This document shows positions 7,403 through 15,838 of a stretch of DNA of 64,000 nt, piece by piece. The notes beneath the pieces were generated by a model that saw only the letters and a list, made by a program, of their open reading frames with translations, made no database searches and was not told the origin of the DNA. Numbering within the stretch: the first letter of the stretch is position 1; each line of letters begins with the position of its first letter. Made by a program: the position numbers and the translations under genes. The stretch comes from Alkalimonas mucilaginosa (GTDB lineage Bacteria; Pseudomonadota; Gammaproteobacteria; Enterobacterales; Alteromonadaceae), in the NCBI RefSeq assembly GCF_036327005.1, contig NZ_JAUGZK010000003.1, positions 1 through 64,000 of the forward strand. The letters are read 5' to 3'.

Positions 7403-8395
7403 TTATTTCCAGGAGCGGTGGTAAGCACCGAGCGTGGTCTGGCTGCCTTCGGATAAACCAGCCAGCACCTGTTGCCAGTTGGCCGCGACTTCAAAATGCG
7501 CTGGATCCTGCAGCAGTGTATCAATGGCCTGGCGCCAGACTTTGGTCAGCTGGGCAACGTACGCCGGGCTGCGCTGACGGCCTTCAATCTTCAGCGAGAC
7601 AATGCCTTCTTTGTAAAGCTCTGGCAGCAGGCTCAGGGTATTTAAGCTGGTCGGCTCCTCCAGCACATGGTAACGCTCGCCGGCCACATCGAAGCGGCCT
7701 TTGCACAGGGTGGGGTAGCCGGCGGTTTCATCTGGCGCAAAACGATCAATCAACACGCCGTTTAAACGCGATTCCAGCTGGCCGTCGTGTTCATCCCAGC
7801 GCACATAGGCCGCAGGTGAGCAGGCCCCGGCGGTATTGGGCGAATCGCCGGTGAAATAAGAGCTTAAATAGCAGCGGCCTTCCGCCATAATGCACAGGCT
7901 GCCAAAGGCGAAGACTTCCAGGTCGATGTTGCAGGTACGCGCCAGCGCCCGCACCTGCTGCAGCGACAGCACCCGCGGCAGCACCACCCGGGATACCCCG
8001 TACTGGCGGTAAAACTCAATGGCGGCAGCATTGGTGGCCGAGGCCTGCACCGACAAATGCCGCTCAACTTTGGGGTAGCGCTCGGCCGCATAGCCCAGCA
8101 CCGCCATATCGGCCAGAATTAAGGCATCGGCACCGGCTTTGACCGCACTGTCTACGGCTTCCTGCCAGCGCTGCCAGCTGTTGGGGTGAGCGAAGGTATT
8201 AATAGCGACATGCAATTTGCGGCCATGGCGGTGCACATAGTCGGCGGCCTCTTTCAGTTTCAGCTGATCGAGGTTTAAGCCGGCAAAGTGCCGGGCATTG
8301 GTTTCGTCTTTCAAACCAACATAGACCGCATCGGCACCATGTTCAATGGCGGCTTTTAAGGCTGGCACGCTGCCAGCCGGGCAGAGTAATTCCAT
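7403..8395 (-). CDS. ubiU: O2-independent ubiquinone hydroxylation protein UbiU
   Basis: 330 residues, peptidase U32 family (YhbU). It begins MELLCPAGSVPALKAAI, typical for UbiU. Cysteines 168, 175, 192 and 231 correspond, shifted by one, to the 4Fe-4S ligands C169, C176, C193 and C232 of E. coli UbiU. It works with UbiV and needs the lipid-binding partner UbiT, which is divergently encoded next door, the same arrangement as in E. coli. First gene of the ubiU-ubiV-mogA operon. Confidence 0.95.
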   Translation of the reverse strand: MELLCPAGSVPALKAAIEHGADAVYVGLKDETNARHFAGLNLDQLKLKEAADYVHRHGRKLHVAINTFAHPNSWQRWQEAVDSAVKAGADALILADMAVLGYAAERYPKVERHLSVQASATNAAAIEFYRQYGVSRVVLPRVLSLQQVRALARTCNIDLEVFAFGSLCIMAEGRCYLSSYFTGDSPNTAGACSPAAYVRWDEHDGQLESRLNGVLIDRFAPDETAGYPTLCKGRFDVAGERYHVLEEPTSLNTLSLLPELYKEGIVSLKIEGRQRSPAYVAQLTKVWRQAIDTLLQDPAHFEVAANWQQVLAGLSEGSQTTLGAYHRSWK

Positions 8396-8449
8396 AACAG
8401 TTCCTGCATCGTGGGAGCATTAGTTTGGCAGTGATAAAGGCGGCAAACT

Positions 8450-8463
8450 TTGATGTAGATTAA
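8450..8463. promoter_or_regulatory. FNR/Anr box between ubiU and ubiT
   Basis: TTGATGTAGATTAA matches TTGAT-N4-ATCAA at 9 of 10 positions. It lies about 55 bp before the ubiU start and about 61 bp before the ubiT start, so it could activate either or both genes under low oxygen. This fits their O2-independent role. Confidence 0.7.
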
Positions 8464-8524
8464 ACAAGCGCCGCTTGTTTTCAGTATGATGAGTGTATCG
8501 GATCTGTGCTTTGGAAGTTATTGA

Positions 8525-9043
8525 ATGATAAATAAAAAATGGGTTACTCAGCAGGTGGTAGCGCGCGGGCCTTTGTGGGTAGGCACTGCATTAAAGTATG
8601 TGCCGAAGCCAATTAGTAGCTTTGGGCTGGGCCGGCAGCTGAACTGGTTTTTTCGCCAGGAGCTGCAGCAGGGCGAACTGGATTTTCTTGCCGGGAAAAC
8701 GGTGAAGGTGGAAGTACCTGATGTCAGCTATCAGTTTTACCTGGAAATGCAGCAGAGCCGGTTCAAAGTAAGCAGCGAGCTGGCTTCTGAGGATGTAGTG
8801 TTCCGTGCCAACAGCCAGTACTTACTGCAGCTGATCACTCAGCAGGCTGATCCAGATACGCTTTTTTTCCGCCGTAAACTGGCACTGCTCGGTGATACTG
8901 AGCTGGCGTTGTCGATAAAAAACTTGTTAGATAGCATTGAGCTTAATAAGCGATTGCCCAAATCCTTGGTAAGGGTGCTCACGCAATTGGCAACAGCTGT
9001 ACCGGCGATGGAGAAGGGCCATTTAGCAGAAAAACCGGGCTAA
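8525..9043 (+). CDS. ubiT: Ubiquinone biosynthesis accessory factor UbiT (SCP2 domain)
   Basis: 172 residues with an SCP2/sterol-carrier fold. Recognisable stretches are FLAGKTVKVEV and DPDTLFFRRKLALLGDTELALSIKNLLDS, the latter a strong UbiT/YhbT signature. It is thought to bind isoprenoid intermediates of anaerobic ubiquinone synthesis. It is divergent from ubiU with 129 bp between, including an FNR-type box. Its stop overlaps the convergent soxR stop by 4 bp. Confidence 0.92.
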   Translation: MINKKWVTQQVVARGPLWVGTALKYVPKPISSFGLGRQLNWFFRQELQQGELDFLAGKTVKVEVPDVSYQFYLEMQQSRFKVSSELASEDVVFRANSQYLLQLITQQADPDTLFFRRKLALLGDTELALSIKNLLDSIELNKRLPKSLVRVLTQLATAVPAMEKGHLAEKPG

Positions 9044-9513
9044 TTTTTGCACTGTATACCACTGGCCTCTTGCTCTGCGTGCTCCAGGATCACAGGGCCG
9101 GTGCCAGATGCACCCAGAGTATCGTCCGGGTTATACAGCGGGCATTGGCTCATACTTAAGCAGCCACAGCCGATGCAGCCGGTCAGGTTATTGCGCAGTG
9201 TTTGCAGGTACGCAATGCGGCCATCCAGCATGCGTTGCCAGTTTTTGGAAAGCAACTGCCAATCTTCCAACGTTGGGGTACGGTTATTGGGCAAGGATAA
9301 GAAAGCCTGCTTAATTTCTTCCAGGCTAACGCCGACTTTCTGTGCAGCTTTGATCACCGAAATCCGTCGCAACACTTCTGGCTTGAAACGTCGTTGATTG
9401 CCGGCATTTCGCCAGCTTTGGATCAAGCCTTGTTGCTCGTAAAAATGCAGGGTACTGACTTTTACCCCGCAACGCTTTGCTACCACACCAACACTTAACA
9501 CCGCTTCAGCCAT
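9040..9513 (-). CDS. soxR: Redox-sensitive transcriptional activator SoxR
   Basis: 157 residues, MerR family. A winged helix-turn-helix covers about residues 6-75. The 2Fe-2S motif C113-x2-C116-x-C118-x5-C124 (in GCIGCGCLSMSQCPLYNP) is the diagnostic SoxR cluster, which activates when oxidised by redox-cycling compounds. The divergent intergenic region holds a symmetrical SoxR operator inside a 19-bp promoter spacer. No soxS is present; as in most non-enterics, SoxR probably acts directly on its neighbour. Confidence 0.96.
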   Translation of the reverse strand: MAEAVLSVGVVAKRCGVKVSTLHFYEQQGLIQSWRNAGNQRRFKPEVLRRISVIKAAQKVGVSLEEIKQAFLSLPNNRTPTLEDWQLLSKNWQRMLDGRIAYLQTLRNNLTGCIGCGCLSMSQCPLYNPDDTLGASGTGPVILEHAEQEASGIQCKN

Positions 9514-9556
9514 CGGTTGCTCCTGAGTCTATTTACTATTTCTTTGCAAAAAAAGC

Positions 9557-9587
9557 TTTACCTCAACCTTTATTGAGGTTTTATCCT
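9557..9587 (+). promoter_or_regulatory. SoxR-controlled promoter with sox box
   Basis: -35 TTTACC (9557-9562), a 19-bp spacer, and -10 TATCCT (9582-9587). A long 19-bp spacer is the mark of MerR-family promoters. The palindrome CCTCAA-N6-TTGAGG (9561-9578) overlaps the spacer and closely matches the SoxR box before E. coli soxS. It faces the flavodoxin gene. Confidence 0.85.
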
Positions 9588-9616
9588 GTTGGTCGACTTA
9601 ATGCAAGGAGACTTTA

Positions 9617-9661
9617 ATGCAATTAAATGCTGAAAGCTGGCAGAAGGAGATAATGGGATGA
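9617..9661 (+). CDS. 14-residue leader peptide, overlapping the flavodoxin start
   Basis: ATG at 9617 has a perfect AAGGAG 7 bp before it. The reading frame gives MQLNAESWQKEIMG and stops with TGA at 9659-9661, overlapping the flavodoxin ATG (9658-9660) as ATGA. The ribosome site for the flavodoxin lies inside the leader. The arrangement suggests translational coupling. A second short frame starts at 9601. Whether the peptide has a function is unknown. Confidence 0.5.
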   Translation: MQLNAESWQKEIMG

Positions 9662-10224
9662 AGCTGGCAGTTGTGTTTCACTCTGCATCAGGTACCACCC
9701 GGCAGTTGGCACAGGCGGTAGCGGCAGGAGCGGCTGAGGTAGCTGGCGTTGATGTTGTGACGGCAGACATTGTGGGAGCTGATATTGTACAAGGGCGCTT
9801 TTGCAACAGTGCTCTGCTGCAGCAATTAAGCAGTGTCGATGCCATTGTTTTTGGTTCACCGACCTATATGGGCTCTGTATCCGCACAGTTTAAGGCGTTT
9901 GCCGATGCCACCGGTGAGCTTTGGGCTGAACAAGCCTGGGCGAATAAGCTGGCCGCAGGTTTTACCATAGGGGCGAACCTGAGTGGCGATCAGCTTAATA
10001 CCATTCAGTATCTGCAAGTTTTTGCCGGACAGCATGGCATGCTGTGGGTTGGTCTGGATATTCCTGGGGCAGGTTCTGCCAAGACTAGTGATCCGACAAA
10101 GTGGAACCGGCTAGGTGCTCAATCAGGCCTGATTGCGCATTCAGCGGATGGCAGTGTCCATAAAACCGATCTGATTACAGCGCAGTATCTGGGACAACGT
10201 GTAGCACAGCTTGCTACGTCCTGA
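9658..10224 (+). CDS. Flavodoxin/WrbA-like flavoprotein
   Basis: 188 residues with the flavodoxin fold. The FMN phosphate loop HSASGTTRQLAQAV (about 8-21) and GSPTYMGSVSAQFKAFAD (about 67-84) are as in WrbA-type NAD(P)H:quinone oxidoreductases and flavodoxins. WrbA-type enzymes reduce quinones by two electrons and so prevent redox cycling. That fits its placement behind a SoxR promoter, since SoxR responds to redox-cycling quinones and dyes. The exact activity is inferred. Confidence 0.82.
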   Translation: MKLAVVFHSASGTTRQLAQAVAAGAAEVAGVDVVTADIVGADIVQGRFCNSALLQQLSSVDAIVFGSPTYMGSVSAQFKAFADATGELWAEQAWANKLAAGFTIGANLSGDQLNTIQYLQVFAGQHGMLWVGLDIPGAGSAKTSDPTKWNRLGAQSGLIAHSADGSVHKTDLITAQYLGQRVAQLATS

Positions 10225-10337
10225 TAACGGCGTGAGAACAGTGTGCTAACTCTGGTGTTTTCCAGCTGGATCCAGTAGGGTACGCTTTTAGCCGTGGTGG
10301 CTTGCAAGAGCAATTCTTTACTCAAGAAGATTGGTTT

Positions 10338-10814
10338 ATGGCGTATGAGGCGTTACAGCTGGAGCTGGCGAAGGAAACTGAGTTGGGGATTTTGATGTCT
10401 TGGTTTCATGACCTGCAAAGTTGCCGGGACTGGGGTGGGCCAGATTTTCGTTTTCCTTTTAGCAAACAAAGCTTCCAAGCCGATCTTCGCTGGGAACTGT
10501 ATCGTGGCTATGTGCTGAAAGGCCGGAGCAATACGCTGCTTGGTTTTGGTCAGTTTTATCAGCGCAACGGGCGCTGCCACCTGGCCCGGCTGGTGGTAGC
10601 GCCGGATAAACGAGGTCAGGGGCTTGGCAAAGTGCTGGTTAAGGCCTTGATGGCCGAGGGCTACAAGCAATTGCAATTGTCCGGCTGCTCGTTGTTTGTG
10701 CTTAAACACAATGCCGCAGCAAAGGCATGTTACCAAGGTCTTGGCTTTCAACCTGCAGAGTATCCGGAACCCATATCTGAGTTGGCGGGTTGTGACTATC
10801 TTATCTGCAATTAA
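10338..10814 (+). CDS. GNAT-family N-acetyltransferase
   Basis: 158 residues from the ATG at 10338 (a TTG at 10302 is also possible). The GNAT core is visible: LARLVVAPDKRGQGLGKVLVKAL gives the acetyl-CoA pyrophosphate loop (RGQGLG), and FVLKHNAAAKACYQGLGF is the usual C-terminal motif. The N-terminal segment CRDWGGPDFRFPFS is typical of a GNAT subgroup of unknown substrate. It is a probable monocistronic gene between the flavodoxin and GFA genes. Confidence 0.82.
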   Translation: MAYEALQLELAKETELGILMSWFHDLQSCRDWGGPDFRFPFSKQSFQADLRWELYRGYVLKGRSNTLLGFGQFYQRNGRCHLARLVVAPDKRGQGLGKVLVKALMAEGYKQLQLSGCSLFVLKHNAAAKACYQGLGFQPAEYPEPISELAGCDYLICN

Positions 10815-10856
10815 TCGATCAGCCGCCTGATAGGCTGTTGTAAAAAGGAGAGAGTG

Positions 10857-11261
10857 ATGTACCAGGGCAGTTGTCTGTGTGGGGAAGTCACCTTAGAAGT
10901 ACTGGGGCCTATTGAGTCCATTATTCATTGCCATTGCAGTAAATGCCGTAAAAACAGTGGCACCGCCTATGCCACCAATGGCTTTGTCGCGACCAAGGAT
11001 TTAGAGATTCACAGCGGGCAAGCGCATATTCGCTATTATGAAACCTCGCCGGGTAAAAAACGCCATTTTTGCGGCATCTGTGCCTCACCCATCTACAGCA
11101 GCAACGACCAGGTACCCGACAAAGTGCGGCTTCGGCTGGGTATTCTGGACTCAGATATTAGCGAGCGGCCCGGCTCGCACAACTTTGTTTCCTCCCGTGC
11201 CAATTGGGATGATTTGGATGCCGACTTACCTCGCTACGATGGCCATGAGCCAGGACGTTAA
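10857..11261 (+). CDS. GFA-family (Mss4-like) zinc protein
   Basis: 134 residues from the ATG at 10857, with AAGGAG 6 bp before it (a GTG lies one codon upstream). The protein has the GFA zinc-site cysteines: GSCLCGEV near the start, IHCHCSKCRKNSG in the middle and HFCGICASPIYS. The family is named after glutathione-dependent formaldehyde-activating enzyme, but most members have no proven activity. Here it is best called a GFA-family protein. Confidence 0.88.
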   Translation: MYQGSCLCGEVTLEVLGPIESIIHCHCSKCRKNSGTAYATNGFVATKDLEIHSGQAHIRYYETSPGKKRHFCGICASPIYSSNDQVPDKVRLRLGILDSDISERPGSHNFVSSRANWDDLDADLPRYDGHEPGR

Positions 11262-11281
11262 ATAAAAGGGTTACCATTGCT

Positions 11282-13024
11282 ATGGAAAGGAATCAACAGG
11301 AAACAGCCAACCAACAACCGGCCAGCATGATGGCACTGCTGACACTCATTGCATTGTTGCAGGGGCTGGCTTTACTTTATTTGCATCAGGCCATCGAACT
11401 GCATTATTGGCCACACAATCAGCCACCCTGGTTGTTTGCCTGTTACAGTGTGGCTTTTATCTGGCCAACCATGTTGCTGCTGGGGCTTGATGACAGCAAC
11501 ATCGGTACTTTAGTAAAACTCACTTTGCCTTTTGCGCTGCTCAGTGCATTGCTGGGTTACTACGTCGGTCTTCAGGTCGTTCCCCTTGAACACATTCGCT
11601 TTAACGCCTTGCTGTTCAGCTTCATAGTCACTATGGCCATCGCTACCTTTAAAGCCTTGATGTATAGCCAGCTGTGGGCCAGTGGTGAGCGCTTCAGCTA
11701 CAGCGCTTTGTTTCTTTGGTCCTGGCGCAATTTTCTTACTTTGTCGTTGGCGCTGCTCTTTGCTGGCTGCTTCTGGCTGGTGCTGGTGTTGTGGGGGGCC
11801 TTGTTTCAGTCCATTGGGATCGACTTCTTCAAGGAGCTGTTTCAGCAGCGCTGGTTTTATTATCCTGCCATTGCGCTGGCGAATGGCTTCGGTGTTATTA
11901 TCTTTCGCAATCTTAGCCGCATTATCGATACCATCGCACGGCTGCAACAGGCGTTGATGAAGTTTCTTCTGGTGGTATTGTCCCTGGTATCCCTGTTATT
12001 TCTCGGAGCCTTACCTTTTACTGGACTAAGCCCTTTGTGGGAGAGTGGTGGCAGCAGCCTGATTTTATGGATGCAGGCATTGATGTTGTTTTTCGTCAAT
12101 GCGGTTTATCAGAGTGACGCAGACAACAGGCCTTACCCGCTGTGGTTGCACCGTTTTATTTATATTGGTGTTGCGTTGCTGCCTGTCTACAGCCTGATCA
12201 GCTTCTATGGCCTGAGTCTGCGTATTGACCAATATGGTTGGAGCCTCAGCCGGTACTGGGCTTACCTGATCTGGTTTTTGCTGGCGTTGTTTCCCCTTGG
12301 TTATTGGTGGGGTATTGTTAAATTCCGGGATCGCTGGACACAGCAACTGAGCCGTACCAACGTTGCTGTTGGGCTGGTTGTGCTGGCTGCAATGCTGCTG
12401 GTCAATTCACCATTACTGGATTTCAGAAAAATGGTGGTGGAAAATCAACTGCAGCGGCTGGCGGACAACAAGGTGAGCGTTGACGAATTTGATATTCACT
12501 ATTTCCGTCACCACCTGGCTCGTCCGGGGTACGAAGGTTTGCAAACTCTTAAGGCGCAGTATGGTGAAACTCATCCCAACCTGCTGTTAAGAATTAACGC
12601 CTTGTATGCCGATAGAGTCAATGACTTACCCAGCTCCAGCCGTGACGAGTTTATTGCTGCGATTACACTGTTAACCGATAACCCGCCAGATGAGTTGCTG
12701 ACCGTGATTTATAAGCAGGAAACCAGGTCACACTGGAGCATGCAGCATACACAGCGCTATTTCTTGCATGCCTTGGATCTAAACCAGAATGGTGAGCTGG
12801 AGTACCTCTGGATCGAAAAGCGTCGTAGCTACACTGAGATAAAACTGTTTTTCCAGCAAGATAACCAATGGCAATCAGCCTACATCGGTGGCTTTCGAAC
12901 CGATCAGGATAATGCTGACAAGATGCATCAAGCGATCCTAGCCGGTGAGATCGAGATTGTGCCATCACGCTGGCATGATCTTGTGATAGGTGAACAGCGC
13001 TTTCAGGTGAGACAGAATGATTAG
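11282..13024 (+). CDS. DUF4153 multi-pass membrane protein
   Basis: 580 residues. About ten or eleven membrane helices fill residues 15-400, and a polar domain of about 180 residues follows. Segments such as FRNLSRIIDTIARLQQALMKFLL and PLWLHRFIYIGVALLPVYSLISFYGL are characteristic of DUF4153. Its function is unknown; some relatives lie near envelope genes. It begins 20 bp after the GFA gene and may share its transcript. The ATG has only a weak ribosome site. Confidence 0.82.
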   Translation: MERNQQETANQQPASMMALLTLIALLQGLALLYLHQAIELHYWPHNQPPWLFACYSVAFIWPTMLLLGLDDSNIGTLVKLTLPFALLSALLGYYVGLQVVPLEHIRFNALLFSFIVTMAIATFKALMYSQLWASGERFSYSALFLWSWRNFLTLSLALLFAGCFWLVLVLWGALFQSIGIDFFKELFQQRWFYYPAIALANGFGVIIFRNLSRIIDTIARLQQALMKFLLVVLSLVSLLFLGALPFTGLSPLWESGGSSLILWMQALMLFFVNAVYQSDADNRPYPLWLHRFIYIGVALLPVYSLISFYGLSLRIDQYGWSLSRYWAYLIWFLLALFPLGYWWGIVKFRDRWTQQLSRTNVAVGLVVLAAMLLVNSPLLDFRKMVVENQLQRLADNKVSVDEFDIHYFRHHLARPGYEGLQTLKAQYGETHPNLLLRINALYADRVNDLPSSSRDEFIAAITLLTDNPPDELLTVIYKQETRSHWSMQHTQRYFLHALDLNQNGELEYLWIEKRRSYTEIKLFFQQDNQWQSAYIGGFRTDQDNADKMHQAILAGEIEIVPSRWHDLVIGEQRFQVRQND

Positions 13025-13451
13025 TTGGTAGCTTGATGATAACCATTCAACAGCGACAAGACTCAACCCGGTTGCGCCGCCTTGCCTTTAGCGGGTGAGC
13101 CTGACAGAAGTGTACCCACAACAGTTGGGGCAGCGTGTACGTAGTGCGTTAGCACAATAAAAGTGATGTTGTTCAGGCTGTTAAGCTGTGAAACTTTTGC
13201 ACTGAGATAGCAGCCACCTTGGTGATGTTTAGATTGCTGATAACAGTAAGTGTGACAAGCGAATTACGATGCGTAAGCGCTGAAGCAGCGGCTTTGCTGG
13301 CAAAACACCAACCACCTCAACACTTGATAGCACATCAACTTGAACTAAGTAGATTCATCTATGAAACACTATGGCTTCTAATGAGCCATAGATGGAGCAA
13401 AATTGGCGAAATCGATGGTAAGAAGCTATTCGCGCTTTTAATGCGGCTGTC
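13025..13451. other. Gene-poor gap with a hairpin
   Basis: No convincing gene was found in this 427-bp stretch. CTATGGCT (13368-13375) pairs perfectly with AGCCATAG (13383-13390) across a 7-nt loop, but no T tract follows, so it is not a clear terminator. A weak plus-strand frame (13219-13455) has no ribosome site, ends inside the DUF3297 gene and is not called. Confidence 0.5.
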
Positions 13452-13700
13452 TTAACGATAAAACGCTTCCACCGTGCCTTTGATTTTCATCAGCAGTGGT
13501 TGGCCGCGGCGGTCGACAGCTTTGCCGGCAGCGACTTTTACCCAGCCTTCACTGATGCAGTATTCTTCCACATCAAAACGCTCTTTACCGTTTACGCGGA
13601 TGCCAATGTCATGCTCGAATATTTCTTTTACATAATGCGGGCTGCGTGGATTGACGGAAAGGCAATCTGGCAATTCCGGGCGTATTGGGGTATCTGACAT
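13452..13700 (-). CDS. DUF3297 family protein
   Basis: 82 residues from ATG 13700; an in-frame TTG six codons upstream is less likely. The stretches LPDCLSVNPRSPHYVKEIFEHDIGIRVNGKERFDVEEYCISEGWVKV and GKAVDRRGQPLLMKIKGTVE (quoted here as family landmarks) identify DUF3297, a small conserved proteobacterial family without an established function. It has no close operon partner: cstA is divergent 186 bp away. Confidence 0.88.
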   Translation of the reverse strand: MSDTPIRPELPDCLSVNPRSPHYVKEIFEHDIGIRVNGKERFDVEEYCISEGWVKVAAGKAVDRRGQPLLMKIKGTVEAFYR

Positions 13701-13886
13701 GGTTTGGCTCTGCTGCAAATTAAAAGTGCGTTATTGTAGGTAAATCAGCTGTGTTGCTCAAGCACTTCGATAGAGCCGTTATATCAGCAGCACCTGAATA
13801 ATTCGCCCTTGGTCGAATACTTGCCATCTGCTGGCTGCTGTATCATGCTTGGTTAAACGTAACGCCCTGAAACAAGAGGTGCTGGC

Positions 13887-15569
13887 ATGAGTGCGGTCTT
13901 TTTAATGCTGATGGGGCTTGGCGCAATGGCGCTGGGTTATTTTATTTATTCGAAGTTTATTTGCGAAAAGATCTTTCAGGTCGACCCTAACTTTCGCACC
14001 CCGGCGCACCAACTGCAGGATGGGGTCGATTATGTGCCGACCAACAAATACATTCTGTGGGGCCATCATTTTACCTCAGTAGCTGGCGCTGCGCCGATCC
14101 TGGGCCCGGCCATTGCTGTGATTTGGGGCTGGGTGCCAGCTTTTCTTTGGGTGGTGTTTGGCACCATTTTCTTTGCCGGCGTGCACGATGCCGGTGCCAT
14201 CTGGGCCAGTAGCCGCAACAAAGCCCGTTCGATTGGTGCTTTAACCGGTGAAATTGTCGGTAACCGCGCCCGCAGTATTTTTATGATTGTGATTTTTCTG
14301 GTGCTGTTGATGGTTAATGCCGTCTTTGCGGTGGTGATTGCCAATCAGTTGATCAATTTCCCCAGTGCCACCTTGCCGGTGTGGGGCGCAATTGTGGTCG
14401 CGCTGATTATTGGTCAACTAATTTACCGCAAAATAATAGGTTTGCTGATGGTGACCATCCTGGGTGTCACCGCGCTTTACGGCATGATCTACCTTGGCCC
14501 TATGCTGCCGTTTTCGCTGCCGACAGAAACCGTGCTGGGCTTGACGGATCGCCAAAGCTGGATCGTGCTGCTGTTTGTCTACGCCGCCATTGCATCGTTA
14601 TTGCCGGTCTGGGCCTTGCTGCAGCCGCGCGATTACATCAATGGCATTCAACTCTTTATTGGGCTGGGATTATTGTATGGCGCTGTGCTGCTGGCCAGTC
14701 CGGACGTAGTAGCGCCAGCGTTTAATAGTGACGTGCCAGAGGGCACTCCGTCCATTATTCCTTTGCTGTTTGTCACCATTGCCTGCGGCGCGATTTCAGG
14801 CTTTCATGGTCTGGTGGCCAGCGGTACCACCTCTAAACAACTGGATAAAGAGCCGGACCTACGTTTTGTGGGGTATTTTGGCGCCGTGGGTGAAGGGGCA
14901 TTGGCACTGGCGGCTATTATTGCGGTGAGTGCTGGCTTTGCTACCCTGGCCGACTGGCAAGCCATTTACCATAATTTTGGTGAAGGTGGTGTTGCTGCCT
15001 TTACCCGTGGTGGTGCCAACATTTTGGAGCAGGGACTGGGGCTGGATACCGTGATGGCGCAGACGTTGCTTACCGTGATGGTGGTGCTTTTTGCCGGTAC
15101 CACCATGGATACTGGCTTGCGCTTGCAGCGCTATATTTTTCAGGAGTGGGGCAGTATATACCGTATCGGCTGGATGCAGAAAACACTGCCAGCCACCTTA
15201 CTGGCGGTGGGCTGTTGTTTGTTGCTGGCCTTTGGGGCCGGCGGTGATGGGGCCGGAGGCATGCTGATTTGGCCGTTATTCGGTACCACCAATCAGCTGC
15301 TGGCTGGCTTAACCCTGCTGGTGATTACTGTGATGCTGGTGAAACTGGGGCGGCCGATGTGGTACACCCTGGCACCGCTGCTGTTTTTGCTGTGCATGAC
15401 CACCCTTGGTCTTTTGATCCAGCTAAAAAGTTTTTATGACAAAGGCGACTGGTTCCTGTTCACGCTGGATTTGGTGATCCTGGCTGCTGCTATCCTGGTA
15501 ATTTTGGAGGCCAGCTCGGCTTTAACCAAGCAGATCAAGGCCAATAAAGCGGCGGTCAGCAAGCCATGA
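13887..15569 (+). CDS. cstA: Carbon starvation protein CstA family transporter
   Basis: 560 residues and about 14-16 membrane helices. It carries CstA landmarks: YVPTNKYILWGHHFTSVAGAAPILGPAIAV (about 50-80), GVHDAGAIWASSRNKARSIG and SGFHGLVASGTTSKQL. Relatives import peptides or pyruvate during carbon limitation. It is shorter than the ~700-residue E. coli CstA and belongs to the compact type. Its stop overlaps the next start (ATGA, 15566-15569), so it is the first gene of a tightly coupled trio with a cory-CC-star protein and an ArsA-type ATPase. Confidence 0.92.
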   Translation: MSAVFLMLMGLGAMALGYFIYSKFICEKIFQVDPNFRTPAHQLQDGVDYVPTNKYILWGHHFTSVAGAAPILGPAIAVIWGWVPAFLWVVFGTIFFAGVHDAGAIWASSRNKARSIGALTGEIVGNRARSIFMIVIFLVLLMVNAVFAVVIANQLINFPSATLPVWGAIVVALIIGQLIYRKIIGLLMVTILGVTALYGMIYLGPMLPFSLPTETVLGLTDRQSWIVLLFVYAAIASLLPVWALLQPRDYINGIQLFIGLGLLYGAVLLASPDVVAPAFNSDVPEGTPSIIPLLFVTIACGAISGFHGLVASGTTSKQLDKEPDLRFVGYFGAVGEGALALAAIIAVSAGFATLADWQAIYHNFGEGGVAAFTRGGANILEQGLGLDTVMAQTLLTVMVVLFAGTTMDTGLRLQRYIFQEWGSIYRIGWMQKTLPATLLAVGCCLLLAFGAGGDGAGGMLIWPLFGTTNQLLAGLTLLVITVMLVKLGRPMWYTLAPLLFLLCMTTLGLLIQLKSFYDKGDWFLFTLDLVILAAAILVILEASSALTKQIKANKAAVSKP

Positions 15570-15838
15570 AACTGGATGCCATCAAAGCCTGGTTTCGCCA
15601 GGCCAGCTTTTATGCCGAAGAAGCCTACAACGCGCCTTACCGCTCAGCCATTGCCCGGGCGAAGCGCGAGCAGGATGATCTCTTTATGCTGCTGGTATTC
15701 TCGGAAATGATGGGCGTGCCGAATCCGGCCAGTTATTACACCCTGGAGCTGCAACCTTTGTTGCTGGAGCGCTTTCATGACTGGCATCAGCGTATGGGGA
15801 TGGAGCACTCACCATTGGATCAATTCCGATGCTGTTAA
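15566..15838 (+). CDS. Cory-CC-star protein
   Basis: 90 residues ending FRCC-stop, the feature that gives the cory-CC-star family its name. The body is helical and polar with YAEEAYNAPYRSAIARAKREQDDLFMLLVFSE (family landmark) and a conserved GVPNPASYYTLEL. It overlaps cstA by 4 bp and the ArsA gene by 10 bp. The terminal CC could bind metal or form a disulfide, but that is speculation; no function is established. Confidence 0.85.
   Translation: MKLDAIKAWFRQASFYAEEAYNAPYRSAIARAKREQDDLFMLLVFSEMMGVPNPASYYTLELQPLLLERFHDWHQRMGMEHSPLDQFRCC

Noticed and set aside
13219..13455. Open frame of 78 codons before DUF3297
   Set aside because: No ribosome site, start is GTG/ATG within random-looking sequence, overlaps the convergent gene, and composition is not protein-like.
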